Positions 13,965-20,421 of a stretch of DNA of 33,062 nt are shown piece by piece. Under the pieces are notes generated by a model, which saw only the letters and a list, made by a program, of their open reading frames with translations, searched no databases and was not told the origin of the DNA. This stretch comes from Streptomyces triticisoli. Lineage in GTDB: Bacteria > Actinomycetota > Actinomycetes > Streptomycetales > Streptomycetaceae. Where the stretch lies: the NCBI RefSeq assembly GCF_003270085.1, contig NZ_QFDQ01000242.1, forward strand, positions 1-33,062, in the 5' to 3' direction. How positions within the stretch are numbered: the stretch's first letter is position 1; every line of letters starts with the position of its first letter. Made by a program: the position numbers and the translations under genes.

Positions 13965-16256
13965 CTAGCTGGGGTTGGTGTCGATGACGCCCACCCGGTT
14001 GGTCTTGCTCGTCAGGGCCTGGCGCAGAGCACCGTACACGTCCTGGGGAGTGACGGCGGTCTTCTTCCCGGTGCCCCGGGTGATCAGCACGTCGTCGAAG
14101 GTCTGCCCGTAGAGCTCCTTGAGCGCGTTCAGATCGGGGCTGTCGACGAGCTTGCCGTTCACGGCCTTCACCCTGAGGAACTTCCACAGGGAGTTCTCCG
14201 GGCTGAACGGCACCGAGTGCGCCGGGTCCGTCATGACCGTCACCCTGTCGGACATCGCCGGCTCGGCGAACTCCTTCATCATCCGGTCGACCTCGGTGTC
14301 GGAGACCGTGGGCTGCCGGGTGGTGGTGGGCAGCCGGGCCGGCGCGGCCGAGCCCGTCTCCACCTGGGTGCGGTACGCCTGCTGGACCGCCTGGGTCGAA
14401 CCGGCCACGTCGATGCCCTTGCCCGGCTTGCCGTAGACGGCGACGGCCTTGCCGGACTCGAACTTGATGCCGCCCTCGGTCACCGAGCCGGCGCCGCCCG
14501 AGGCGTTCTGCAGGGCGGCCTGCAGCTTCTCCTCGTCGACCGGCATCTGCGGCTCGACCACGCGGTGGTTGCCGAACAGGGAGCCGATCACGGAGATGGG
14601 GTTGTAGTCGCTCGTCGCCGCCGCGCTGGCCGTGGCCTGGGTGTCGAACTGGAGTCCGGCCTGGTCCGGCTTGAGGGTGATCGTCTTGCCGTCGACCGAC
14701 AGCTTCAGCGGCTGGTTGACCCGCTTGCCGAAGGCGTCGTCGAGCTTCTTGACCGCGTCGTCGCGGGTGCCGCCGCCGATGTCGACGCCGAGCACGGTGG
14801 TGCCCTTGGGCACGTCGGAGCGGTTCATCAGCAGCCCGGCGCCGTAGGCGACACCGGCCACGAAGACCACGCCGCCGACGAGCAGGGGCAGCTTGCCGCG
14901 GCTCTTCTTCTTGGCGGCCTTGGACGCGCCGGCCCCGGACGCGGCGCGCTTCGGGGCCGGCCCGGGCATCCCCGGCGGGGTGTGCGACATCGGCCCGCCC
15001 CCACCGGCGCCCGAACCGAACGGCTCGCCCACGCCGGGTGTGATGACGGGCATGCCGCTGGTGACGGTGTGACCGGAGACGTTGTCCGGCCGTCCGCCGT
15101 AACCCGGTGCGAACTTCTGCGGGGTGAGGACCGCGGTGTCGTCGCTCAGGCCGCCACCGGGGCGCGCGGTGTGCGGGCCCGGAGCACCGGGAGCGCCGGG
15201 GACACCAGGAGTGCCGGGGACACCGGGGACACCGGGAGCGCCGCCCGGGCGTCCCGCGGGTCCGCCGCCGGTGTTCGGCCGCAGCCGGCCGTCACCGGTG
15301 ACCGGTCCGCCGGTCGGACCCGCGGGCCCCTGCGGACCGCCCGGCCCGCCGGGCGAGCCGGCCCCGTCGAAGCCGCTGGGGCCGCTCGGGCCACCCTGAC
15401 CGCCGTAACCGCCCTGCCCGGACTGCCCGTTCTGGCCGCCGTGCCCGTTCTCGGAGAAGTACGGCAGGTCGTCGCGGCGCGGCTCACCACCGTCGGAACC
15501 GGGGCGGGGTCCGCCGGGCCGCGGCCCCGCCGCCAGTGCCTCGGTCACGTCGAAGGAGCCGGTGCCGCCGCCGTGGCCGGGGGCGACGGGGCCGCCGGTG
15601 GCGCCGGGCAGCCCGGTGCCCTTGGCGGAGCCGGGGCCGGAGGCACCCCCGGGCCGGGAGCCGTTCGCCGCACCGGACATGCCCACGGAGCCGACCCCAC
15701 CGCCGGGACGGGCGCCGGAAGAGCCCGCGCCCGAGGACCCGGCGCCCGTACCAGAGGCCCTCGTGCCCGGCCCGCTCGCCGCGGGTGCACCACTGTCCGT
15801 TCCGGCCCCGTTGGTGGAGCCGCCGCCCGGACCGCCCTTATTCGCCTGGGGCTTGCGCGGCGCGAACCAGTCGCTGGTCGGCTTCTCCCCGGCCGGCGCC
15901 GCGGGTTCGGCGGCCGGCTCCACGGGGGCCTTGACCGCCGGGGCGGCCGACGGCTGCTGCGCCTCGCCGCCGGCACCCGCCCCGGCGGCGTCCTCGGCCT
16001 TGCCCTCGGAGCTGTCCGAGGAGACGGGCTTGCGTACCACCACCGGCGGAATCGGCCTGGAGCCGGGGATGTTGATCCGGATCCGGGTGGTCAGTGTGGT
16101 CTCGGTCTTGCGTTCCTCCGGCTGCGCGGCCGAACGGCCCGCGTCCGTACGGTCGTCGGACACCGCCGGGATGCCGTACGGCGGGGTCCCCGAGGGGTAG
16201 GCGGGTCCGCCGCGCCCGCTGGGCCCGGAGGACGGGGTGTCAGTTTCACGACTCAA
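13965..16256 (-). CDS. Large membrane protein with YoaR-like peptidoglycan-binding domain and collagen-like N-terminal region
   Basis: 763 residues from a TTG at 16256, which has GGGAGA seven bases upstream. Residues 1-450 are Gly/Pro/Ala-rich, with collagen-like Gly-x-y runs (GVPGVPGTPGVPGAPGAPG near 15181-15241 and GGPGGPQGPAGPTGG). A basic patch KKKSRGK precedes one membrane span at about 456-478 (LPLLVGGVVFVAGVAYGAGLLM), so the long region should be cytoplasmic. The outer ~285 residues contain a domain (GTTVLGVDIGGGTRDDAVKKLDDAF...) like the putative peptidoglycan-binding domain of YoaR/VanW-type proteins, probably present twice. No enzymatic motif is seen. Role in cell-wall contact is inferred. 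An antisense open frame of similar length (from about 13890) is a composition artefact. Confidence 0.75.
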   Translation of the reverse strand: MSRETDTPSSGPSGRGGPAYPSGTPPYGIPAVSDDRTDAGRSAAQPEERKTETTLTTRIRINIPGSRPIPPVVVRKPVSSDSSEGKAEDAAGAGAGGEAQQPSAAPAVKAPVEPAAEPAAPAGEKPTSDWFAPRKPQANKGGPGGGSTNGAGTDSGAPAASGPGTRASGTGAGSSGAGSSGARPGGGVGSVGMSGAANGSRPGGASGPGSAKGTGLPGATGGPVAPGHGGGTGSFDVTEALAAGPRPGGPRPGSDGGEPRRDDLPYFSENGHGGQNGQSGQGGYGGQGGPSGPSGFDGAGSPGGPGGPQGPAGPTGGPVTGDGRLRPNTGGGPAGRPGGAPGVPGVPGTPGVPGAPGAPGPHTARPGGGLSDDTAVLTPQKFAPGYGGRPDNVSGHTVTSGMPVITPGVGEPFGSGAGGGGPMSHTPPGMPGPAPKRAASGAGASKAAKKKSRGKLPLLVGGVVFVAGVAYGAGLLMNRSDVPKGTTVLGVDIGGGTRDDAVKKLDDAFGKRVNQPLKLSVDGKTITLKPDQAGLQFDTQATASAAATSDYNPISVIGSLFGNHRVVEPQMPVDEEKLQAALQNASGGAGSVTEGGIKFESGKAVAVYGKPGKGIDVAGSTQAVQQAYRTQVETGSAAPARLPTTTRQPTVSDTEVDRMMKEFAEPAMSDRVTVMTDPAHSVPFSPENSLWKFLRVKAVNGKLVDSPDLNALKELYGQTFDDVLITRGTGKKTAVTPQDVYGALRQALTSKTNRVGVIDTNPS

Positions 16257-16302
16257 GGCAGGTTCTCCCGGTTGGCTCCGCCGCCCGTCACGACCTCACG
16301 AT

Positions 16303-16353
16303 GGGGGTCCCCCCTGCACGCCCTGCACGAGCGAAGCCGAGTGCTTGGGGGAG
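16303..16353. repeat. REP-like palindromic intergenic element
   Basis: The element runs from GGGGGTCCCCCC (16303-16314) through a central GAGCGAAGCCGAG segment to GCTTGGGGGAGG. A C-run pairs with a G-run around a foldable core. From memory, this sequence type recurs in many Streptomyces intergenic regions. The rest of the 203-bp gap (16257-16459) shows no gene. Confidence 0.6.
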
Positions 16354-16459
16354 GCTCGGCGGCGCGCACCACCATACTGGCCACGTCCGACCTGTTTCCC
16401 GGGACCGCCGGGGAAACCCGCACCGGCCCCACACGGGCAGCACAGGAGGAAGTGGTACG

Positions 16460-16876
16460 TCACTTGCCAAGTCGGGCACCGTCGCCGTCGGGCTGCCGCC
16501 CGCGAGCCATGGTGGCGCAGATCACGGCAAGAGCCATGCCGCCGAACAGGAAGGCATAGGTGCCGATGCCGGCCGCGAACATGAAGTCCCCCTCCGGACG
16601 GCTGGTGGTGAGCAGGACGACGACGACGACCCAGCCGGCGGCCCCCGCCACGGCCCCGCCCCGGCTGTTCGCGACCCTCGCCCCGCCGAGGAAGAGTCCG
16701 ACGGCACCGGCGAGCGCGAGCAGCAGCCCGCCGGGGAACCAGGCGGCCTGTACGAGTGCCCCCGCGCCCCCGACCACGGCACCGAGCAGAAAGAGCCCCA
16801 GGTAGGCGGCGATCCGCCCGGCGGAGGGGGGCTTGAGGGGCTGCGCGAGCATGGAACCCGGCCCGCCTGGACTCAC
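16460..16876 (-). CDS. Small four-helix membrane protein (DUF6113-like)
   Basis: 138 residues with four hydrophobic segments: about 22-44 (IAAYLGLFLLGAVVGGAGALV), 48-66 (GGLLLALAGAVGLFLGG), 76-90 (VAGAAGWVVVVVLL) and 100-122 (AAGIGTYAFLFGGMALAVICAT). Short loops and no catalytic residues are visible. The GTG at 16876 overlaps the mshB stop as GTGA and has AGGAGG seven bases upstream, so the two are translationally coupled. It appears to be the conserved partner downstream of mshB in Streptomyces (I believe DUF6113); function unknown. Confidence 0.85.
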   Translation of the reverse strand: MSPGGPGSMLAQPLKPPSAGRIAAYLGLFLLGAVVGGAGALVQAAWFPGGLLLALAGAVGLFLGGARVANSRGGAVAGAAGWVVVVVLLTTSRPEGDFMFAAGIGTYAFLFGGMALAVICATMARGRQPDGDGARLGK

Positions 16877-17757
16877 GACGCCGCCTCCTCGATCCCGGTG
16901 AACAGGTCGGTCTCTTCCTCGCCCGCGTGTTCCCCGCGCACCAGCTCGTAGTACTCGGTGGTGAAGACGGGCTGGGCCAGTTGGTTGGACAGGACGAAGT
17001 ACGGCTCGGCCACCTCGATCTGGGTGGCGTGCGCCCGCATGGCGGCGGCCTTGGCGGCGGCGTACGCGGTCCCGTCGATCCGGGTGGTGACCTGCTCGTC
17101 GTCGACGACCCCGGGAACGTCGTCGACGGTGGCGGACTTGCTGAACGGCAGCCCCGGCAGATCACTCTCAAGCCGGGCGAAGGCGGCCTCGGCGACGGAA
17201 CGCGGCACCCGGTTCCAGTACACCTTGGCGATCCGCCAGGGCTCGCCGAGGTCGGGCCGTACGGCGGGGTCGGCGGCCAGGTCGGCGGCGCGCATGGCGA
17301 TGCGGTGGGCCTGGATGTGGTCGGGGTGGCCGTAGCCGCCGTTGCCGTCGTAGGTGACGAGCACCTGCGGCCGCACCTCACGGATCACGGCGACGAGGTG
17401 CTCGGCGGCCTGGTCGACGTCGGCCTGCCACAGACAGCCGGGGTCGTCGTTGTCGGCGAGCCCCATCATCCCGGAGTCCTGGTACCGCCCGGCCCCGCCG
17501 AGCAGCCGGAAGTCCTCCACCCCGAGCTCCCGCACGGCCGCGGCGAGCTCCTGCCGCCGGTACGCCCCGAGAGCGGTCCCGTTCAGATGCCCCAGCTCGG
17601 CCGGGATGACCTCGCCCCGCTCCCCCAGCGTGCAGGTCACCAGGGTCACCCGGGCACCCTCGGCGGCGTACCGCGCCATGGTCGCCCCGTTGTTGATCGA
17701 CTCGTCATCGGGGTGCGCGTGCACCAGCATCAGCCGCCGAGCGGCCCGTTCCGTCAT
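16873..17757 (-). CDS. mshB: N-acetyl-1-D-myo-inositol-2-amino-2-deoxy-alpha-D-glucopyranoside deacetylase (mycothiol biosynthesis)
   Basis: 294 residues, PIG-L/LmbE zinc deacetylase fold. Zinc ligands are H15 and D18 in HAHPDDE and H147 in GHPDHIQAH; D17 is the general base. It deacetylates GlcNAc-inositol in the second stage of mycothiol synthesis, the main thiol buffer of actinobacteria. Length, the NNGATMARYAAEGARVTLVTCTLGERGE block and EVAEPYFVLSN near the C-terminus fit MshB rather than the related mycothiol amidase Mca. The ATG at 17757 follows a TAGTGT box by six bases and has no ribosome-binding site, suggesting a leaderless transcript. It is coupled to the downstream membrane-protein gene. 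Confidence 0.93.
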   Translation of the reverse strand: MTERAARRLMLVHAHPDDESINNGATMARYAAEGARVTLVTCTLGERGEVIPAELGHLNGTALGAYRRQELAAAVRELGVEDFRLLGGAGRYQDSGMMGLADNDDPGCLWQADVDQAAEHLVAVIREVRPQVLVTYDGNGGYGHPDHIQAHRIAMRAADLAADPAVRPDLGEPWRIAKVYWNRVPRSVAEAAFARLESDLPGLPFSKSATVDDVPGVVDDEQVTTRIDGTAYAAAKAAAMRAHATQIEVAEPYFVLSNQLAQPVFTTEYYELVRGEHAGEEETDLFTGIEEAAS

Positions 17758-17763
17758 GGGACC

Positions 17764-17769
17764 ACACTA
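17764..17769 (-). promoter_or_regulatory. Candidate -10 box for leaderless mshB
   Basis: Minus-strand TAGTGT (17769-17764) ends six bases before the mshB ATG. No convincing -35 element is seen. Confidence 0.4.
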
Positions 17770-17846
17770 CGAGGCCCTTGCCCGCCTCTTCGGGGCGGTA
17801 CGGCCCCCTCTCCCCCGCCCCGAGCCTCACGCGCGCTCGCCGATCC

Positions 17847-18209
17847 TCAGGTGAGCCCCGTCCAAGTGAGGACCGCGAGAACCGTGGGCGCGGGGCAGGC
17901 CAGTACGCCCAGCAGGAGCAGGCGGCTCTCCGGGGCCAGCCGGCGGACGCGGGGCGCGAGGGCGAACGCGGTCAGCGCGCCCGCGGCACCGACGACGACC
18001 AGGGCGCACCACAGCAGGAATCTCCCGGCGGACGCCCACGCTCCGTCCGCCCCGGCCGACACGGCCACCACGCCGACGAGGTACGCCAGCCAGGCACACG
18101 ACACCAGCGTCAGCCCCCACAGAACGGCGGCGGCAAGTACGGCGACGCCGGTCCGGGTACGACGCGGCGTAGGCGGGCGGGTGCCGCTTGCGCATGTGGT
18201 CGGGTTCAC
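17847..18209 (-). CDS. Uncharacterised membrane protein
   Basis: 120 residues from a GTG at 18209 with AAAGGAA six bases upstream; an ATG at 18245 would add 12 residues without a better site. After an N-terminal Thr/Arg/Pro-rich tail come hydrophobic segments at about 21-49, 60-86 and 95-115, so three or four membrane spans. Family not recognised. It lies 89 bp upstream of mshB on the same strand but mshB seems to have its own promoter. The palindrome at 18271-18284 is 62 bp upstream and may control this gene. Confidence 0.7.
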   Translation of the reverse strand: MNPTTCASGTRPPTPRRTRTGVAVLAAAVLWGLTLVSCAWLAYLVGVVAVSAGADGAWASAGRFLLWCALVVVGAAGALTAFALAPRVRRLAPESRLLLLGVLACPAPTVLAVLTWTGLT

Positions 18210-18270
18210 CTTCGTTCCTTTCCGTCCGCAGTAGTGACGGATCATGGCCGCACACCGACCGGCCCGGCAT

Positions 18271-18284
18271 GAGTACGCGTACTC
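18271..18284. promoter_or_regulatory. Perfect 14-bp palindrome GAGTACGCGTACTC (operator-like)
   Basis: A full two-fold symmetric site, 62 bp upstream of the membrane-protein GTG at 18209. From memory, similar GAGTACGCGTACTC sites are frequent upstream of Streptomyces genes; the binding protein is not known to me. Confidence 0.55.
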
Positions 18285-18329
18285 GACTCACATGGGGACG
18301 GGTTCCGGTTGCGGCAGGCTCAGTTCGGC

Positions 18330-18398
18330 TCAGATCGTTTTACGCGGGAAGCGCTCCTCGGTCACGCCCCAGCGGTCGGCGAGGGCGTCCACGAGCGT
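18330..18398 (-). pseudogene. Remnant of the C-terminus of an RsbW-like ATP-binding (HATPase) protein
   Basis: On the minus strand the frame ending at the TGA 18332-18330 reads LVDALADRWGVTEERFPRKTI. This closely resembles the end of the HATPase_c domain of Streptomyces anti-sigma/RsbW-like regulators (LVDALADRWGV...GKTVW). Only about 22 codons survive. Upstream the frame runs into the dispersed repeat at 18405-18434 and has no start codon. I read it as a gene truncated by repeat-associated rearrangement. The match is short and from memory. Confidence 0.45.
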
Positions 18399-18404
18399 GG
18401 CAGA

Positions 18405-18434
18405 GGCACGCCGGGCCGGCTCAGCGGCGAGCGG
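18405..18434 (-). repeat. Inverted copy of the dispersed repeat, left of the PIG-L gene
   Basis: These 30 bases are the exact reverse complement of 19566-19595 in the tandem array on the other side of the PIG-L gene. It abuts the RsbW-like remnant. Confidence 0.85.
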
Positions 18435-18484
18435 GTGCCGGAAACCCCTGCGGTCACAGGAGTCTCACTGGGCACGTATCCCGA

Positions 18485-18567
18485 GACAAGTGGCGGATTT
18501 GGGCCAAACCGCAACCACAAAGTCGCAGGTCACGCCTCTATGCTGTGGCCCAAATCCGCCACTTGTC
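18485..18567. promoter_or_regulatory. 22-bp perfect inverted repeat upstream of the PIG-L gene
   Basis: The arms 18485-18506 and 18546-18567 are perfect reverse complements separated by 39 bases. Each arm holds a TGGC-N8-GCCA half-symmetric site (18491-18506 and 18546-18561). A TATGCT hexamer (18539-18544) lies between them, so a promoter could start inside the right arm, 40 bp before the gene. This could be a twin operator or a very stable RNA hairpin (22 bp, 39-base loop). Confidence 0.7.
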
Positions 18568-18607
18568 CCCTCCGGTCCTTGTTCCGCTCTTTTGGCGAGG
18601 AGTGCCT

Positions 18608-19369
18608 GTGCCTCTTCCGAGTCTGCTCGCGGTTTTTGCTCATCCGGATGACGAGTCGCTGTCGGCCGGGGGTGTGCTCGCTCGGCACGCGGCCGGAGGG
18701 GCTCGAACCGCAGTCATCACGGCGACCTGGGCGGAAGGCACCCGGCGTGCCGCAGAGTTGGCCGATGCGTTGCGCATCCTGGGCTCCGGCGAACCACGCA
18801 TGCTCGGCTACGCCGATGCGCGCGTGCCGCAGTCGGCGCCGGGCCGCGTCCGGTTCTGCGACGCGCCGCTCGATGAGTCGGTGCGGCGGCTCGTCGTACA
18901 CATCCGGGAGTTCCGGCCGGACATCGTCGTCACCCATGACGCCTACGGCGGACTGACCGGGCACCCTGACCACGTCCACACGCACAAGGTGACCGCCCTC
19001 GCGGTCCAGGCCGCCGGGTTGGACCGGCTCTGTCCGGATGCGGGTCTCCCCTGGCAGCCGAGCGCCCTCTACCTGGCCACCCACCCCGACTCCGCTGCTC
19101 GGACGCTGGGCGCACGTCTGGTCCGGGAAGGCAGGAGGATGTACAGCGTCCCGGACACATGGGTCACGGCAACGGTTGATGTCCGCCCATGGCTTGAGCA
19201 GAAGGTCGGCGCCATCCTGGCCCACCGCTCCGAAGTGCAGAGGGGAGCTCTACCAGGCCGGCTTGCCGTCCTCCCGGCAGCCGACCGAGAGTCGCTGCTG
19301 TCCACGGAGTGGTACATCCGCCACGGTCCCGTCGCTACGGCGATGGCCCGGACGGAACTGACCGCCTGA
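18608..19369 (+). CDS. PIG-L family deacetylase (second copy, not mshB)
   Basis: 253 residues from the GTG at 18608, with GAGGAG five bases upstream. Zinc motif AHPDDE gives H12, D14, D15; the second site GHPDHVHTHK gives H119, D121, H122. The family deacetylates N-acetylglucosamine-type sugars, in mycothiol, glycolipid or antibiotic pathways. It is shorter than mshB and lacks its GLADNDDPG block; Mca assignment is also not supported. Substrate unknown. The gene stands alone, between inverted copies of a dispersed repeat, and is preceded by the large inverted repeat at 18485-18567, so it may be an accessory or transferred gene. Confidence 0.85.
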   Translation: MPLPSLLAVFAHPDDESLSAGGVLARHAAGGARTAVITATWAEGTRRAAELADALRILGSGEPRMLGYADARVPQSAPGRVRFCDAPLDESVRRLVVHIREFRPDIVVTHDAYGGLTGHPDHVHTHKVTALAVQAAGLDRLCPDAGLPWQPSALYLATHPDSAARTLGARLVREGRRMYSVPDTWVTATVDVRPWLEQKVGAILAHRSEVQRGALPGRLAVLPAADRESLLSTEWYIRHGPVATAMARTELTA

Positions 19370-19436
19370 GCAGACAGGCTCCGCAAGCCGCCGCACCTGC
19401 CCGGCGTGCCCCCGCCCCCGCATGCTCCGCCCCCCA

Positions 19437-19670
19437 CCGACCGTTCGTCGCTGAGCCGGTCCGGCGTGCCTCCGCCTCGCCGACGCGTATCCCGCGCATC
19501 CCACTCACCGTTCGCCGCTTGGCCGGTCCGGCGTGCCTCCGCCTCGCCGACGCGCATCCCACTCACCGCTCGCCGCTGAGCCGGCCCGGCGTGCCCCCAC
19601 CCCGCCGACGCGCATCCCGCACCCCTCACCGGCCGGCAGCCGCCGAACCGGCCCGGCGTGCCGGCGAGGC
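19437..19670 (+). repeat. Tandem array of a ~58-70 bp dispersed repeat
   Basis: At least four imperfect copies begin near 19437, 19507, 19565 and 19628, each with an ACCGxTCGCCGCT entry, a CCGGYCCGGCGTGCC core and a CGCCGACGCGCATCCC tail; a degenerate copy may precede them near 19395. The copy at 19566-19595 is repeated exactly in inverted orientation at 18405-18434. Reading frames across the array are repeat artefacts. The gene-free stretch 19370-20016 consists largely of this array, the foldable element at 19791-19843 and a 9-bp CACAGCCCA triplication at 19933-19959. Confidence 0.75.
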
Positions 19671-19790
19671 GCGAGTGCGCCCCCTCAACTCCGGGTGCGG
19701 ACGCAGCCCACGCAAGGGCCCGGCCCGCCCGGGACCCCCGCTTTCCTCCGGCCGCCCGCTCGCTTCTCCCTCCGTGCTGGAGTGGACCGG

Positions 19791-19843
19791 GTCAAGGGTG
19801 GCCCAAAGGGCCATCGGCGCAGCCGACGCGCAGCGCCCTTGAC
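19791..19843. repeat. Branched foldable element (outer stem with two inner hairpins)
   Basis: GTCAAGGG (19791-19798) pairs with CCCTTGAC (19836-19843). Inside, TGGCCC-AAA-GGGCCA (19799-19813) and TCGGC-GCA-GCCGA (19814-19826) are two perfect adjacent hairpins, so the whole is a compact three-way junction. I recall near-identical sequences scattered in Streptomyces intergenic DNA, often annotated as spurious proteins. It could be a repeat element, an RNA structure or a terminator for the flanking convergent genes. Confidence 0.55.
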
Positions 19844-20016
19844 GCGGGCCGCGGAAGCACGACACTGACCCGAGAAGCGGGCGGCCCCACGGCCACGCCA
19901 CCAGGCCACGGCCGCATCAACTTCCCCCCACACACAGCCCACACAGCCCACACAGCCCGCTGTCTCCGGCTCATCCGAGCCGGGCCAGTGCGGTCGGTGC
20001 GGTTCGGGGCCCGTGC

Positions 20017-20211
20017 TCAGAACTTGATGCTGCCGAGCATCCCCGCGATGTTCGTCGTCAGGTCCCTGATCGTCGGGGCGACCGTGGAGGAGGCGAGGTA
20101 GAAGCCCAGGAGCATGCACACGATCGCGTGGCCGGCCTTGAGGCCCGACTTCTTGATCAGCAGGAAGACGATGATCGCCAGCAGCACCACCGCCGAAATC
20201 GAGAGTGCCAC
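20017..20211 (-). CDS. Conserved 64-residue membrane protein
   Basis: MALSISAVVLLAIIVFLLIK forms one membrane span, followed by SGLKAGHAIVCMLLGFYLASS as a second amphipathic or membrane helix and a C-terminal TIRDLTTNIAGMLGSIKF. The GTG at 20211 has a strong GGAGGTGA six bases upstream. Small proteins of this pattern occur in several paralogous copies in Streptomyces, as far as I recall; no function is known to me. It is single and diverges from the S9 peptidase; the 210-bp gap between them has short GGACGGT and GGGGGT repeats near 20240-20285. Confidence 0.8.
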   Translation of the reverse strand: MALSISAVVLLAIIVFLLIKKSGLKAGHAIVCMLLGFYLASSTVAPTIRDLTTNIAGMLGSIKF

Positions 20212-20409
20212 GGCGGCTCACCTCCAAAGATCCCCAGGACTCGGGGTGTCGGGGGTATCGGGGGTCGGACGGTAGGACGGTCGGAACTATGGAAACAGAT
20301 GGATCCGCACAGGGGGCAGCAGGTTCATACCCACTTTGCGCTAACGATCATAACTATCCGCACGCGCGCATCGAGTGGCGCACGGCCGCACAAGGGGGCG
20401 CATGGCCAA

Positions 20410-20415
20410 TATGGT
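20410..20415 (+). promoter_or_regulatory. Candidate -10 box for leaderless S9 peptidase transcript
   Basis: TATGGT (TANNNT) ends six bases before the ATG at 20422; no ribosome-binding site precedes that ATG. No clear -35. Confidence 0.35.
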
Positions 20416-20421
20416 CATGGC

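Noticed and set aside
13890..16559. 889-codon plus-strand open frame opposite the YoaR-like gene
   Set aside because: Arg/Gly/Leu-rich translation without motifs, and inverse to a well-formed protein with a membrane span and ribosome-binding site; an effect of GC-rich codon bias.
18485..18567. Inverted repeat as ends of a small transposon (MITE)
   Set aside because: No target-site duplication flanks the arms and the interior is only 39 bp; an operator or hairpin fits better.
19626..19901. Minus-strand frame of 91 codons in the repeat region
   Set aside because: It crosses the foldable element at 19791-19843 and repeats; the translation has no protein-like features and I recall it as a frequent spurious annotation.
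19933..19959. CRISPR-like short repeats
   Set aside because: Only a 9-bp unit three times without spacers.
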